From Planctomycetaceae bacterium (GTDB lineage Bacteria; Planctomycetota; UBA1135; GCA-002686595): a stretch of 64,000 bases of DNA. Positions within the stretch are counted from its first letter, which is position 1. Each line of letters starts with the position of its first letter. Under the pieces are notes generated by a model. That model had not been told where the DNA came from, ran no database searches, and saw only the letters and a program-made list of their open reading frames with translations. The DNA lies in the NCBI GenBank assembly GCA_016125265.1, contig WGMC01000007.1, forward strand, positions 124,001 through 188,000, in the 5' to 3' direction. The translations under genes were made by a program, and so were the position numbers. Positions 24,457-32,287 of the stretch are shown piece by piece.

Positions 24457-27090
24457 ATGACGATCACTCAGCCTGCCCGACGGGTGGCACTTCTCGTGCT
24501 TGTCCTCGCTGTCGTCCTTGCAGTTTGGTTCGCGCTTCCGAGCCCCGAACCCGGCGGCAGCGCCAAGCGCGAGGTAGCGCCGCCCGCGAACGCAGCCGCA
24601 ACCGAGGTGCGCCTAGAGCGCCCGCTGGGAACATCGGCCGCGGAGCCCGCGACGACCCGCGCGCCCGTCGCGGCGGAGCCAGAGGTCCAGTTGGGCTTGG
24701 CGCATTCGCCAGACGATGGATCCGAGCCAATGGATGAGGAAACGCCGGACGGCGATTGGATCGACGTCGAGGTCCTGTTTGCTGCCGATGGGCGGCCCGC
24801 GCCCGAGGCGGAGGTCGTGTTGCTCGGACTCACCGCGGCGGGACGCATGACCGTCGCGGCGGCGGTTGCCCGGGGCGACAGCGTGGACCAGTTGGTCCGC
24901 GCCATGGGTACGGTTCACGCGGTCGATGCAACGGCGAAGGTTCGTGTGCCGCTCGCGACGCGCGAGAACGCGGCACTCGCCGCGCTCGCGGAGGGGCACC
25001 TCGCACTGATCGAAGAGCTCGACGGAAACGGCCCCTTCGTGCTCCAGCTCCAGCCCGTCCACACCTTTCGGGCACGTGTGCTCGATGCGGGCGGTGCACC
25101 GCTGCCGGGCATTCTGGTGACGTTGCGGGTGATCGACGGGGACGACCGTTCGGACACGTTCACTTCGCTTTCGGACTCCGATGGGCTGGTGAATCTCAAA
25201 GTCCCCGACGTCATGCTGCAAGAGGTGGCGGCGGCATTCGACGGCGAATCGGACGTGCAGTTGGCGCTCGCCGCGCGCGGTCTGTTCCTCGATCCGGTGG
25301 AGGTGGAGCTTGATCCGGACGCGGTGGGTGGTGAGCCTCTCGAGCTCCGGATGCCCGCACATGGCTGGCTGCGAATCGAACGCGCACCGGGCTCCTCGTC
25401 CGCGGGGCGGCTCCTGACGATGGTTCGTCCGGCGGGCGCCGACAGGACCTGGAACCCCCATCTCGAACTGGAGACCGTGATCGACGAGGAACCGGTGCGC
25501 GTCGGGCCCGTGCAGTTGGGATTGGACGTGGAGGTGCAAGCGACGAGCGCCAGCTCCTTGGCACGATGGCAGGTCGAGGCACCTGGCCCTGCGGTCGCGG
25601 GCGAAACGGTGTCCTTGGTGCTGACGCCCGAGGCGGTCTGGACCCTGCGCGGACGCGCCGTGGACGAAGGTGGAGAGATCCTCGCACGCGCGGCGCTCCG
25701 CGTCGGATTGCAGCTCGAATCCGACGTTCCCGACGCCAACCACGCCGACTTCGGGCTCGGGATTCGCGTGCGTTGCGACGCGGACGGCTACTTCGCCCTC
25801 GAACTGCCGGCGGATCTCGGGCGGCCGACCACCGTGCACTTCGCGCTGCGTCGTCAGGGTGTCGAGCGGACCGCCAACGTCGTGCTCCCGCTCGGTGACA
25901 ACGAGGGCTGGGACATGGGCGAGTTGCGGCTGCGCGCCCCATCGGTCGGCGTCGAGGGCCAAGTTGTCGACCCAGGCGGCGCTCCCATCGCAGGGGCCAC
26001 GGTCACGCTGTACCAGTTGCTCTCCATCGAAGGTGAGCGCACCCATCGGCGCGTGTCGGGCACCACCCGCACCCAACGCGACGGCAGCTTCCAGATCCCG
26101 CTGCCAGCGGGTACGGGATCACTGACGATTCGCGTCGATGCCCAGCACTATCTGCCGCTGCAGAGAGACGTGCTTGCGGGAGAGAACACCGGCGCGATCC
26201 AGTTGTCGAAGGCGGGCAGCATCGTGGGCGAGGTCCGGTTCGACGCGGATCTGCCCCTAACCGAGTTCCAAGTCGCCGCGTTTGTGAACGGCCGGATGCA
26301 CTCTACGTCGTCCATTCGACCGGACGGCGGCTTTGTCTTGCATGGCTTGCCATCCGCAGCCGTGTTGGTGCAGGTGCACCATCCCCAGTGGCTGGGCGCG
26401 CGGGTTGGCTATTCCGAACCGGTGGATGTGGTCGCTGGCGGCAGCGAGCTGCGGCTCGAGCCCTTGGACGTTCGGGGCGCACTGCATTCCTCGCGGGTGA
26501 AAGCACTCGACGAGAACGGGGATCCGCTGGGAATCGTGCTCGTCGAGTACATGGGGGCAGGACCGAGCGCTGCCTGGGCGTCGAACTCAGCAGATCCGAC
26601 TCCAGCATCCTGGTTGCCGCATCGGGTCATGTCCGTGAAGACCGACAAGGCGGGCGCCCACCGTTTCTGGCACCTCGAGGGAAGCCATCTCGGTCGCGTC
26701 AGTTCTCCTGATTGGAGCCCCAAGGAGGTGCGCTTCGAGGGCGGCCTAGAGGTCGTTCAGCTTGCGCCGCTCAACGATCTGACGCTCGTCGTGCGCATTC
26801 CGGCGGGCTTTCCCAGCGACGTGGAACTCGAAGTTGGGTTGGAGCAAGGCAACTCGGCTCGGTTTGCCAACGTCTCGAAGCCCAGCGTGCAACTCAGCCT
26901 CCCCGAGATGGAGGCGGGTGAGCATCAACTGACTTTTGCAGTCGCTCGCGAGGGGGCCATGGTCCCCGTCGTTCTGCCCGCGGAGCAAGGCCGCATCCGC
27001 GTCGCTGAGTTCCCCACGGTCCAGACCATCGAAGTCGATCTGCCCGCCGCCGTGTTGGCGCGCGCGCGCGAGCTTGCCGAGGGCGGCTGA
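24457..27090 (+). CDS. Large anchored protein with carboxypeptidase-regulatory-like domains (3), paralogue of the preceding gene
   Basis: An 877-residue protein with the same plan as the gene before it: basic start, one helix (about residues 9-28, VALLVLVLAVVLAVWFAL), acidic linker ending at GDWIDVEVLF, then repeated beta domains. Shared landmarks are GRVVDAEGTPIAGASV in gene 2 against GQVVDPGGAPIAGATVTLYQ here, KAGGLRGRV against KAGSIVGEV, and the final LPAELLAEAQRLTSG against LPAAVLARARELAEGG. The pair is an old tandem duplication with strong divergence. It starts 94 bases after the stop of gene 2 and ends at a weak GC hairpin. Function unknown, probably an envelope protein. Confidence 0.8.
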   Translation: MTITQPARRVALLVLVLAVVLAVWFALPSPEPGGSAKREVAPPANAAATEVRLERPLGTSAAEPATTRAPVAAEPEVQLGLAHSPDDGSEPMDEETPDGDWIDVEVLFAADGRPAPEAEVVLLGLTAAGRMTVAAAVARGDSVDQLVRAMGTVHAVDATAKVRVPLATRENAALAALAEGHLALIEELDGNGPFVLQLQPVHTFRARVLDAGGAPLPGILVTLRVIDGDDRSDTFTSLSDSDGLVNLKVPDVMLQEVAAAFDGESDVQLALAARGLFLDPVEVELDPDAVGGEPLELRMPAHGWLRIERAPGSSSAGRLLTMVRPAGADRTWNPHLELETVIDEEPVRVGPVQLGLDVEVQATSASSLARWQVEAPGPAVAGETVSLVLTPEAVWTLRGRAVDEGGEILARAALRVGLQLESDVPDANHADFGLGIRVRCDADGYFALELPADLGRPTTVHFALRRQGVERTANVVLPLGDNEGWDMGELRLRAPSVGVEGQVVDPGGAPIAGATVTLYQLLSIEGERTHRRVSGTTRTQRDGSFQIPLPAGTGSLTIRVDAQHYLPLQRDVLAGENTGAIQLSKAGSIVGEVRFDADLPLTEFQVAAFVNGRMHSTSSIRPDGGFVLHGLPSAAVLVQVHHPQWLGARVGYSEPVDVVAGGSELRLEPLDVRGALHSSRVKALDENGDPLGIVLVEYMGAGPSAAWASNSADPTPASWLPHRVMSVKTDKAGAHRFWHLEGSHLGRVSSPDWSPKEVRFEGGLEVVQLAPLNDLTLVVRIPAGFPSDVELEVGLEQGNSARFANVSKPSVQLSLPEMEAGEHQLTFAVAREGAMVPVVLPAEQGRIRVAEFPTVQTIEVDLPAAVLARARELAEGG

Positions 27091-27102
27091 TTTCGGGCGC
27101 GA

Positions 27103-27121
27103 CCCCGCCGTGGGCGCGGGG
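27103..27121. terminator. Short GC hairpin between convergent genes
   Basis: CCCCGC (27103-27108) pairs with GCGGGG (27116-27121) around a 7-base loop, in the 49-base gap between two convergent stops. A six-pair stem without a T run is weak evidence for a terminator. Confidence 0.35.
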
Positions 27122-27139
27122 CGCGGCCGGTACCAGCGA

Positions 27140-27793
27140 TCAGAAGCCGTAGCGCACGCCGAGCAGGAACTGCGTGTCGTCGTCGATGTCGACGCGGCCC
27201 AGGGCGGACCAGTTCGACTCGAGGCGGTACACCGCGCCGAAGTCGGCCACGAAGTCGCTGTCGAAGATCGTGCGGAATCCGGCGTTGCCGAAGACCTCGA
27301 GGTCTTCCATCGCCGCGAAACGCGCGCCGCCGCGCACCCGCGCGCCAAACTCGTCGTCGTTGTCGTCGACGCCGTTGCCGCTCGCATCGACGTAGCCCCA
27401 CTCGAGCTCGGCCCGGCCGACGAGGTCGAGACCAGTCTGCAGGTTGTGGACGTAGCCGACGCCGCCGCTCAAGCCGAAGAAGTCGATATCGACGCCGCTC
27501 TCGTCGTCGGTCAGGTACAGGAACCGCCCGATGGCGATCCACGGGCCTTCCACTTCGTGGCTGAAGCCGATCTCGGTGCCGACCGCCTCGCCGAGGCTGA
27601 TCCCGCCTTCGACGTAGTCGTAGGAGAAGTTGCCGCCGGTGTTGGTGTCGAAGTCTTGGGCGGCGAGAAACGACGGCGACACGATGAGCGGAGTCGGCGC
27701 CACCGTGTTGGTGTTGACGACAGGTGCCAAGCTCGCCGTAAGGGGTAGCGCGGCCGAGAGTACAGCGGAGGAAAGGGAGGAGAGTACGAACAT
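27140..27793 (-). CDS. Small outer-membrane beta-barrel-like protein
   Basis: A 217-residue exported protein. After a signal peptide (about residues 1-25) alternating hydrophobic and polar residues suggest eight or so beta strands, with acidic turns such as YVDASGNGVDDNDDEF that may bind calcium. The last residues are LLGVRYGF, ending in Phe, as required for recognition by the outer-membrane barrel assembly machinery. The pattern resembles OmpA/OmpW-sized porin-like barrels, but I do not recognise a specific family. The ATG at 27793 was preferred over a TTG at 27805. It is convergent with the big surface-protein genes. Confidence 0.75.
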   Translation of the reverse strand: MFVLSSLSSAVLSAALPLTASLAPVVNTNTVAPTPLIVSPSFLAAQDFDTNTGGNFSYDYVEGGISLGEAVGTEIGFSHEVEGPWIAIGRFLYLTDDESGVDIDFFGLSGGVGYVHNLQTGLDLVGRAELEWGYVDASGNGVDDNDDEFGARVRGGARFAAMEDLEVFGNAGFRTIFDSDFVADFGAVYRLESNWSALGRVDIDDDTQFLLGVRYGF

Positions 27794-28263
27794 GGTTGAA
27801 GACAAATAGGTGACCGCAACCGAGGGTCGATTGCGTGGGTTTCGACGGTGGTGTGACAGGTCTGAGCGCTTGCCGATCGGATGGGGGGCAGCGCTCGGAC
27901 CGTTCGGATGGGGATCCGCGCTCGCACTAGGTCTCGCAGCCGCGCGGTTGCAAAGAATAAGGTCGCCTCCGGGGAACTCGTCGGCGAGAGCGGTGCCAGT
28001 GCCAGCAGCAGCGCACCAGGCCCTCGACTTGGGGAGTGCAGGTTCGGGGGCCGTATTCCCGCCCCGCGGCCAAATCGCGTTTCGTGGACCGACCGCACTC
28101 GCGTCGCGTGCGTTTTCGCACGCTTGGGACCGATTTTGTCACCGGAACGCAACAGAAGGGCGCTGGAGACGGCTTTTACGGCGCGGCACACCCGTTGCTC
28201 TTGCCGCGCCACGCGCCGGGACGTCCCCGCCGCGAACCTACTTCCCCCTGCCCCCTCGACCCC
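27794..28263. other. 470-base intergenic region between divergent genes
   Basis: No open frame with protein-like composition. It must hold promoters for the barrel gene (leftward) and the beta-helix gene (rightward). The only clear structure is the hairpin at 28180-28210 listed separately. Base composition is slightly less GC-rich than the genes around it. Confidence 0.5.
28180..28210 (+). promoter_or_regulatory. Hairpin in the probable 5' leader of the beta-helix gene
   Basis: GGCGCGGCA (28180-28188) pairs perfectly with TGCCGCGCC (28202-28210) around a 13-base loop. It lies 53 bases before the ATG at 28264, so it would be in the messenger leader and could affect stability or translation. 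No match to a known riboswitch class is evident. Confidence 0.4.
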
Positions 28264-29589
28264 ATGCTACGACCCGCTCTTCTTGCGCTCGCCCTGCCCC
28301 TGCTTCCGGCCACCGCCCTGGCCGCGGACGTCTTCGTGGTCGACGTGTCCGGTGGTCCGGGCACCGACTTCCTGACCATTGCCGACGCGCTCTCCAACGC
28401 GCAGAACGGCGACATCCTGCTGGTGCGCAGCGGGGTGTACGAGGGCTTCGCCAGCGATGGCAAGGCCGTGACGGTGGTCGCCGACCAAGGCGCCAATGCG
28501 CTGCTCTCGAGCAACGTCGCGATCACCCAGGTGCCGACCCAAACGGTGTTCACCCTGCGGGGCTTCGAGTTCGCGGCCACCGCGGACCTGACGCTCACGG
28601 ACAACCAGGGTTTGGTGCGACTCGAGGACCTCGACCTGTCGAACTTCCAAGTCGCGCCCGGTGCGGCGATCGACACCACCAACGTGCGCATCCAGACGAC
28701 GGCCGCCGTCCGCATGGCGCGAGTGACCCTCGGTTACGACGGCCCCAATCCGGTGACCGATCCCGCCGGGGGAGCCGCGGCTCAGAACCAACCCGCGCCG
28801 GCGCTCCGCGCCGTCGAGGGCAGTCAGGTCCACCTCCTCAACTGCCAGGTCTACGGCACGCCGGGCCGCGACGCGTTCTCCGACCCGGCAACTCTTCTGT
28901 GGGTCTTCGCCGAGCCGGGCGGCAACGCCATCGAGTTCGACGCGACGAGCCCGGTGCGGCTCGCCTCCAGCACCGCCATCGGCGGCCCCGGCGGCGATGG
29001 GACCGTGAGCACGGCCTTCGGCTGTGTGGCTCCCCGCGAGGGCGGGAACGGAATTCTGGCGATCGGCGGTTGGATCCACGAACTTTCGCTGCACTCGAGC
29101 GCGGCGAACGGCGGCACCGGCGGCGCCATGGCGGGAACACTCGGCCCGATCGGCTGCCCGGCCGAGGCGGCGAACGGTGTCGGTGTGGCCCAAGTCCCCG
29201 GCGCGCTGCTCGGGGCCGCCGTGTCGGACCGCCTGCTTCCGGGCCTCGACATCGCCCGCGTGATCCGCGAAGGGGAGAACGTGATGGCGACCTACCAAGG
29301 TTTGCCCGGTGACCAGGCTTTCCTTCTGGCGTCGCTGCAACCCAATGCCGCGCCTTCGATCCCGCTGATGGACTACCTCTATCTCGAGCTCGCCGGTGCG
29401 CCGGTCGTGTTCCCCCTCGGAATGGCGATGGGCGACGGCACGGCGAACTGGATGCTGCCCGCCTTCGACGACGTGCTCGCTCCGGGGACGGGGCTGGTCT
29501 TCACGATCCAGACGCTGGGATTCCGCGCGAATGGATCGTTCGAGCTGGGCGCCTTCGCGACCGCACTGCTCGCCGACGCGGGGGCCTGA
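28264..29589 (+). CDS. Secreted right-handed beta-helix-like protein
   Basis: A 441-residue exported protein with signal peptide (residues 1-21, ending in ATALA). The next part, FLTIADALSNAQNGDILLVRSGVYEG, is the opening used by right-handed parallel beta-helix (pectate-lyase-like) proteins. It is followed by repeated short strands with stacked hydrophobic residues and Gly-rich turns (GGAMAGTLGPIG). The C-terminal third (about 310-441) is a separate beta domain with LYLELAGAPVVFPLGMAMGDG. No catalytic residues of polysaccharide lyases can be assigned. Probably an extracellular or surface protein. A hairpin follows the stop. Confidence 0.75.
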   Translation: MLRPALLALALPLLPATALAADVFVVDVSGGPGTDFLTIADALSNAQNGDILLVRSGVYEGFASDGKAVTVVADQGANALLSSNVAITQVPTQTVFTLRGFEFAATADLTLTDNQGLVRLEDLDLSNFQVAPGAAIDTTNVRIQTTAAVRMARVTLGYDGPNPVTDPAGGAAAQNQPAPALRAVEGSQVHLLNCQVYGTPGRDAFSDPATLLWVFAEPGGNAIEFDATSPVRLASSTAIGGPGGDGTVSTAFGCVAPREGGNGILAIGGWIHELSLHSSAANGGTGGAMAGTLGPIGCPAEAANGVGVAQVPGALLGAAVSDRLLPGLDIARVIREGENVMATYQGLPGDQAFLLASLQPNAAPSIPLMDYLYLELAGAPVVFPLGMAMGDGTANWMLPAFDDVLAPGTGLVFTIQTLGFRANGSFELGAFATALLADAGA

Positions 29590-29612
29590 ACCCGAGGGAT
29601 AGCACTCGCAGC

Positions 29613-29653
29613 GGGCCGGAGCGGGGATGCCAGCGGCAGCCCCACTCCGGCCC
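29613..29653 (+). terminator. Imperfect hairpin after the beta-helix gene
   Basis: GGGCCGGAG (29613-29621) pairs with CTCCGGCCC (29645-29653), and an inner GGGG/CCCC extends the stem after one mismatch. It starts 23 bases after the stop and is followed by CTTCCT, a poor T tract. The remaining 29654-30010 stretch shows no gene; TAGGAT at 29957-29962 may be the -10 box of the next gene. Confidence 0.55.
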
Positions 29654-30010
29654 CTTCCTATCCAAACGAACCGGGCGACACGAACGTGGATCAGCCCTCC
29701 GACCCACGACCTGAACTCCCGCTGCTTCCGATCGGAAGCGCGGCAAGCACGCAGCGGTATGCCACCCGCGATCGCACGCGGCCGACAGGACCGGGCGCGG
29801 TCGATGGTCTCGATCGGACGAGTCTTCGCCAGTTTGGGAAGACTCGGTCGTCGCGCCCGCAACGCAGCCCAACTCGGTAGCCAGCGTGCAATCGCGCGGC
29901 CGTGGCCGACGCTTCTCGAGAATCCAGCCAGTTTCCTGTCGCGCGAGCGGGAGCGCTAGGATGGTGGTGCGACCGGGGCGCATGGGGCGTTCCGTCGCAC
30001 GGAACTCAAC

Positions 30011-30694
30011 ATGCAGATGCACGCTCTCTCGATCGTTGGCGCCCTCGGCCTCGGGATGCTCGTTGGCACTTCGGTGCTGCGCGAGGAAACGACGGTTCGC
30101 ACCGCGGAACCGGCGGTTGCCGTCGAAGCCGCTGCGACTCAGGACATGTCGCCGGAAATGATGCGCATGATGGAGGCGATGACCGTCGCCGGCACGCCGG
30201 GCGAACACCACCGCAAGCTCGATGCGCTCGCCGGCGAGTGGAAGGCCGACATCACCATGTGGATGATGCCCGACGCTCCGGCCATGCAGATGGTTGGCTC
30301 TGCCTCGCAGGCCTGGGACTTCGATGGCCGCTTCCTGAACTGCGCGTTCAAGGGCGACTTCATGGGCCAACCGTTCCGCGGCATGGCGCTGATGGGCTAC
30401 GACAACGTTGGCGAGTACTACACCAGTCTGTGGCTCGACAACTCGAGCACGGGCATGATGGTCGCCAAGGGGCAACTCTCGGACGATGGCAAGCAGATCT
30501 CCTTCTCCGGCGAGGCCAACTGCCCGATCGAGAATGGCCCCTGCGTGAACGAGGAAGTCTTGACCATCGAGGGGCCCGATCGCTGGACGTCGGTGATGCA
30601 CACGACCCGCGGCGGGAAGCGCTACAAGTCGATGGAGATCGTCTACACACGCACCAAGACGACCGAAGCGAACGCCGATCGCGGCGCCCGCTGA
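30011..30694 (+). CDS. DUF1579 family exported protein
   Basis: A 227-residue protein with a hydrophobic N-terminal segment (about residues 6-22) serving as signal or anchor. From residue 60 on it matches DUF1579: GEHHRKLDALAGEWKADITM, WDFDGRFLNCAFKGDFMGQP, GMALMGYDNVGEYYTSLWLD and STGMMVAKGQL. The fold of this family is a lipocalin-like beta barrel, and its function is unknown. The region between signal and domain is Met-rich. A strong hairpin terminator follows the stop by 10 bases. Confidence 0.9.
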   Translation: MQMHALSIVGALGLGMLVGTSVLREETTVRTAEPAVAVEAAATQDMSPEMMRMMEAMTVAGTPGEHHRKLDALAGEWKADITMWMMPDAPAMQMVGSASQAWDFDGRFLNCAFKGDFMGQPFRGMALMGYDNVGEYYTSLWLDNSSTGMMVAKGQLSDDGKQISFSGEANCPIENGPCVNEEVLTIEGPDRWTSVMHTTRGGKRYKSMEIVYTRTKTTEANADRGAR

Positions 30695-30704
30695 ACCAAC
30701 CGAC

Positions 30705-30727
30705 GGGCCGGGCCTTCCGCCCGGCCC
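30705..30727. terminator. Strong bidirectional hairpin terminator
   Basis: GGGCCGGGC (30705-30713), loop CTTCC, GCCCGGCCC (30719-30727): nine perfect GC-rich pairs. It sits between the convergent stops of the DUF1579 gene and the MFS gene and can fold on either strand. No long T run follows. It marks the left border of the siderophore island. Confidence 0.75.
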
Positions 30728-30786
30728 TCTGGTGGCAAGCAATCCGGCCCCAGTTCCAGGAAAGCGATGCGTGTGCCCCGAGGCCC

Positions 30787-32064
30787 TCAAGAGCTCGCCG
30801 CCCGCCTAGGCGTGCGATAGACCTCGGCTCCCGCCGTCACGAGCAACAGACAGAGGGCAGCCACGGGCACCGGCCAGAGGGCCGAGAGCGGCGTGACGAC
30901 CGCGTAGTGGGAGAGGTGATCCACCATCGAACCGAGCAGCGGCGCCAGCAACGCGGCCGTCAGGCTCGTGGCTTGGGACTCGACACTGAGAACGGTCGCC
31001 TCGAGTCGCGCTGCGCCATGCTCGTCGAAACGACCCACGTGGACCGGACGCCACAGATTCTGGGCCGCGGCCAGTCCGACGAAGGCCAGCACGGCTAGCC
31101 ATCCCAAGCCGAGCGACAAGGAGGCAGCGAGACCCGCGTACAACGCGGCGATGCCGAGGACGAGAGCCCGGGCCGCGGCATCCGGCGAACCGGCGGACGC
31201 CTCGAAGCGGTGCGCACGGCGCGACGCGGCACCCGCGAGGAGGAACAGGACGAACCCGACGCCTCCAGCGAGCAGTCCCACACGCGAGCGATCGCCGCCG
31301 AAGCCGTGCAACGGCAGCGCGACCGCGAGTGTCGCCAGCACCGGCTGAACGTAATCCTTGACGACCGAGTACACACCTTCCACGCCGACGCTGGAAGAGA
31401 CGAGCCCGCGCAGGCGCGGACGGCGCCGCAGGGCGCGGCCCGCAGCGCGCAGGTACTGGAGTGAACCGCCGATGTCGCTTCGCTGGTGCGCCGCGTCCAA
31501 GCTGTTCGGGTACGTGGCGAGGTTCAAAAGGTTCAACGCGGCGGGCACGGCGCTCCCCAGAAAGATCCAGCGGTAGTCCGCGCCGAACGCCACGACCGCG
31601 CCGCCCAGGAGCGACGACGAGGCGGACCCGAACTTCGACCAGGACCTGGTGTAGCCGTAGACTGCGGTGCGCTCGTCGCTTCGTCCCTCGCGCCGCAGCC
31701 AGGCGTGGATGAGCGCCTTGTGTGTGCCGCTGCGGAAGGCCTCGCCAAAGCCGTACACCGCCATCCCCGCTGCCAGCGGCCACCAACCGTCCGCCAACCC
31801 GAGCAGGATGTAGGACACGAAGTACGCCGCGAAGCTGAGAACCATGCACCGCTTGCGGCCCCACGCGTCGGCGAGTGCCCCAGAGGGCACCTCGAGCGCG
31901 TTGGTGACGACCTCGCGCACCGCAATCAGGGTGCCGATCGAAGCGTAGTCGAGGCCGCGCTCGCGCAGCGCAATGACGAGGAACGCCTCGAAGAGCCGGA
32001 GGTTCTTGAGGAATCCGTAGAGAGAAAAACGTCGGATCAAGGTGGGTGACGGTCCACGCTCCAA
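30787..32064 (-). CDS. MFS transporter, possibly a siderophore exporter or importer
   Basis: A 425-residue inner-membrane protein with about 12 hydrophobic helices. The loop after helix 2, GALADAWGRKRCMV, is the major facilitator signature, and GEAFRSGTHKALIHAWL follows helix 4. The start is uncertain: a TTG at 32064 gives the listed protein, and another TTG about eight codons later would remove the first residues. It is divergent from the TonB-dependent receptor gene (223 bases between starts) and so probably shares its control region. In iron-uptake islands such transporters export the siderophore or take up the ferri-siderophore; the substrate here is inferred from context only. No iron-responsive Fur box is evident between the two genes. 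Confidence 0.83.
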   Translation of the reverse strand: MERGPSPTLIRRFSLYGFLKNLRLFEAFLVIALRERGLDYASIGTLIAVREVVTNALEVPSGALADAWGRKRCMVLSFAAYFVSYILLGLADGWWPLAAGMAVYGFGEAFRSGTHKALIHAWLRREGRSDERTAVYGYTRSWSKFGSASSSLLGGAVVAFGADYRWIFLGSAVPAALNLLNLATYPNSLDAAHQRSDIGGSLQYLRAAGRALRRRPRLRGLVSSSVGVEGVYSVVKDYVQPVLATLAVALPLHGFGGDRSRVGLLAGGVGFVLFLLAGAASRRAHRFEASAGSPDAAARALVLGIAALYAGLAASLSLGLGWLAVLAFVGLAAAQNLWRPVHVGRFDEHGAARLEATVLSVESQATSLTAALLAPLLGSMVDHLSHYAVVTPLSALWPVPVAALCLLLVTAGAEVYRTPRRAASS

Positions 32065-32287
32065 CGCGCCGACAGGCCGCGCGGTTCACTCGACGGGTCG
32101 GTGCGCGCCGAACGGTGCGGCGCAGCCCACTCGACCCGCGGCTGCGGCGCAATGCGCCCAACTCTTACCGACTGCGCTGAACCGACGGGGCGCAGGGTCC
32201 GTTCCGCAACCCCACGAGCGTCCCACGCACGAACCGCCATCGGCGGAAGGCTGCCGCCACCCAACCCCACGATCCTGTTGCACTTTC

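Noticed and set aside
27810-29312. 500-residue plus-strand frame over the spacer and beta-helix gene
   Set aside because: It overlaps the beta-helix gene, which has a signal peptide and fold pattern in another frame; the alternative frame is Arg/Pro-rich without motifs.
32065-32287. Search for an iron-responsive Fur box between the MFS and receptor genes
   Set aside because: The gap is GC-rich and has no AT-rich GATAATGATAAT-like palindrome. The island may be controlled in another way, or the box is too diverged to see by eye.
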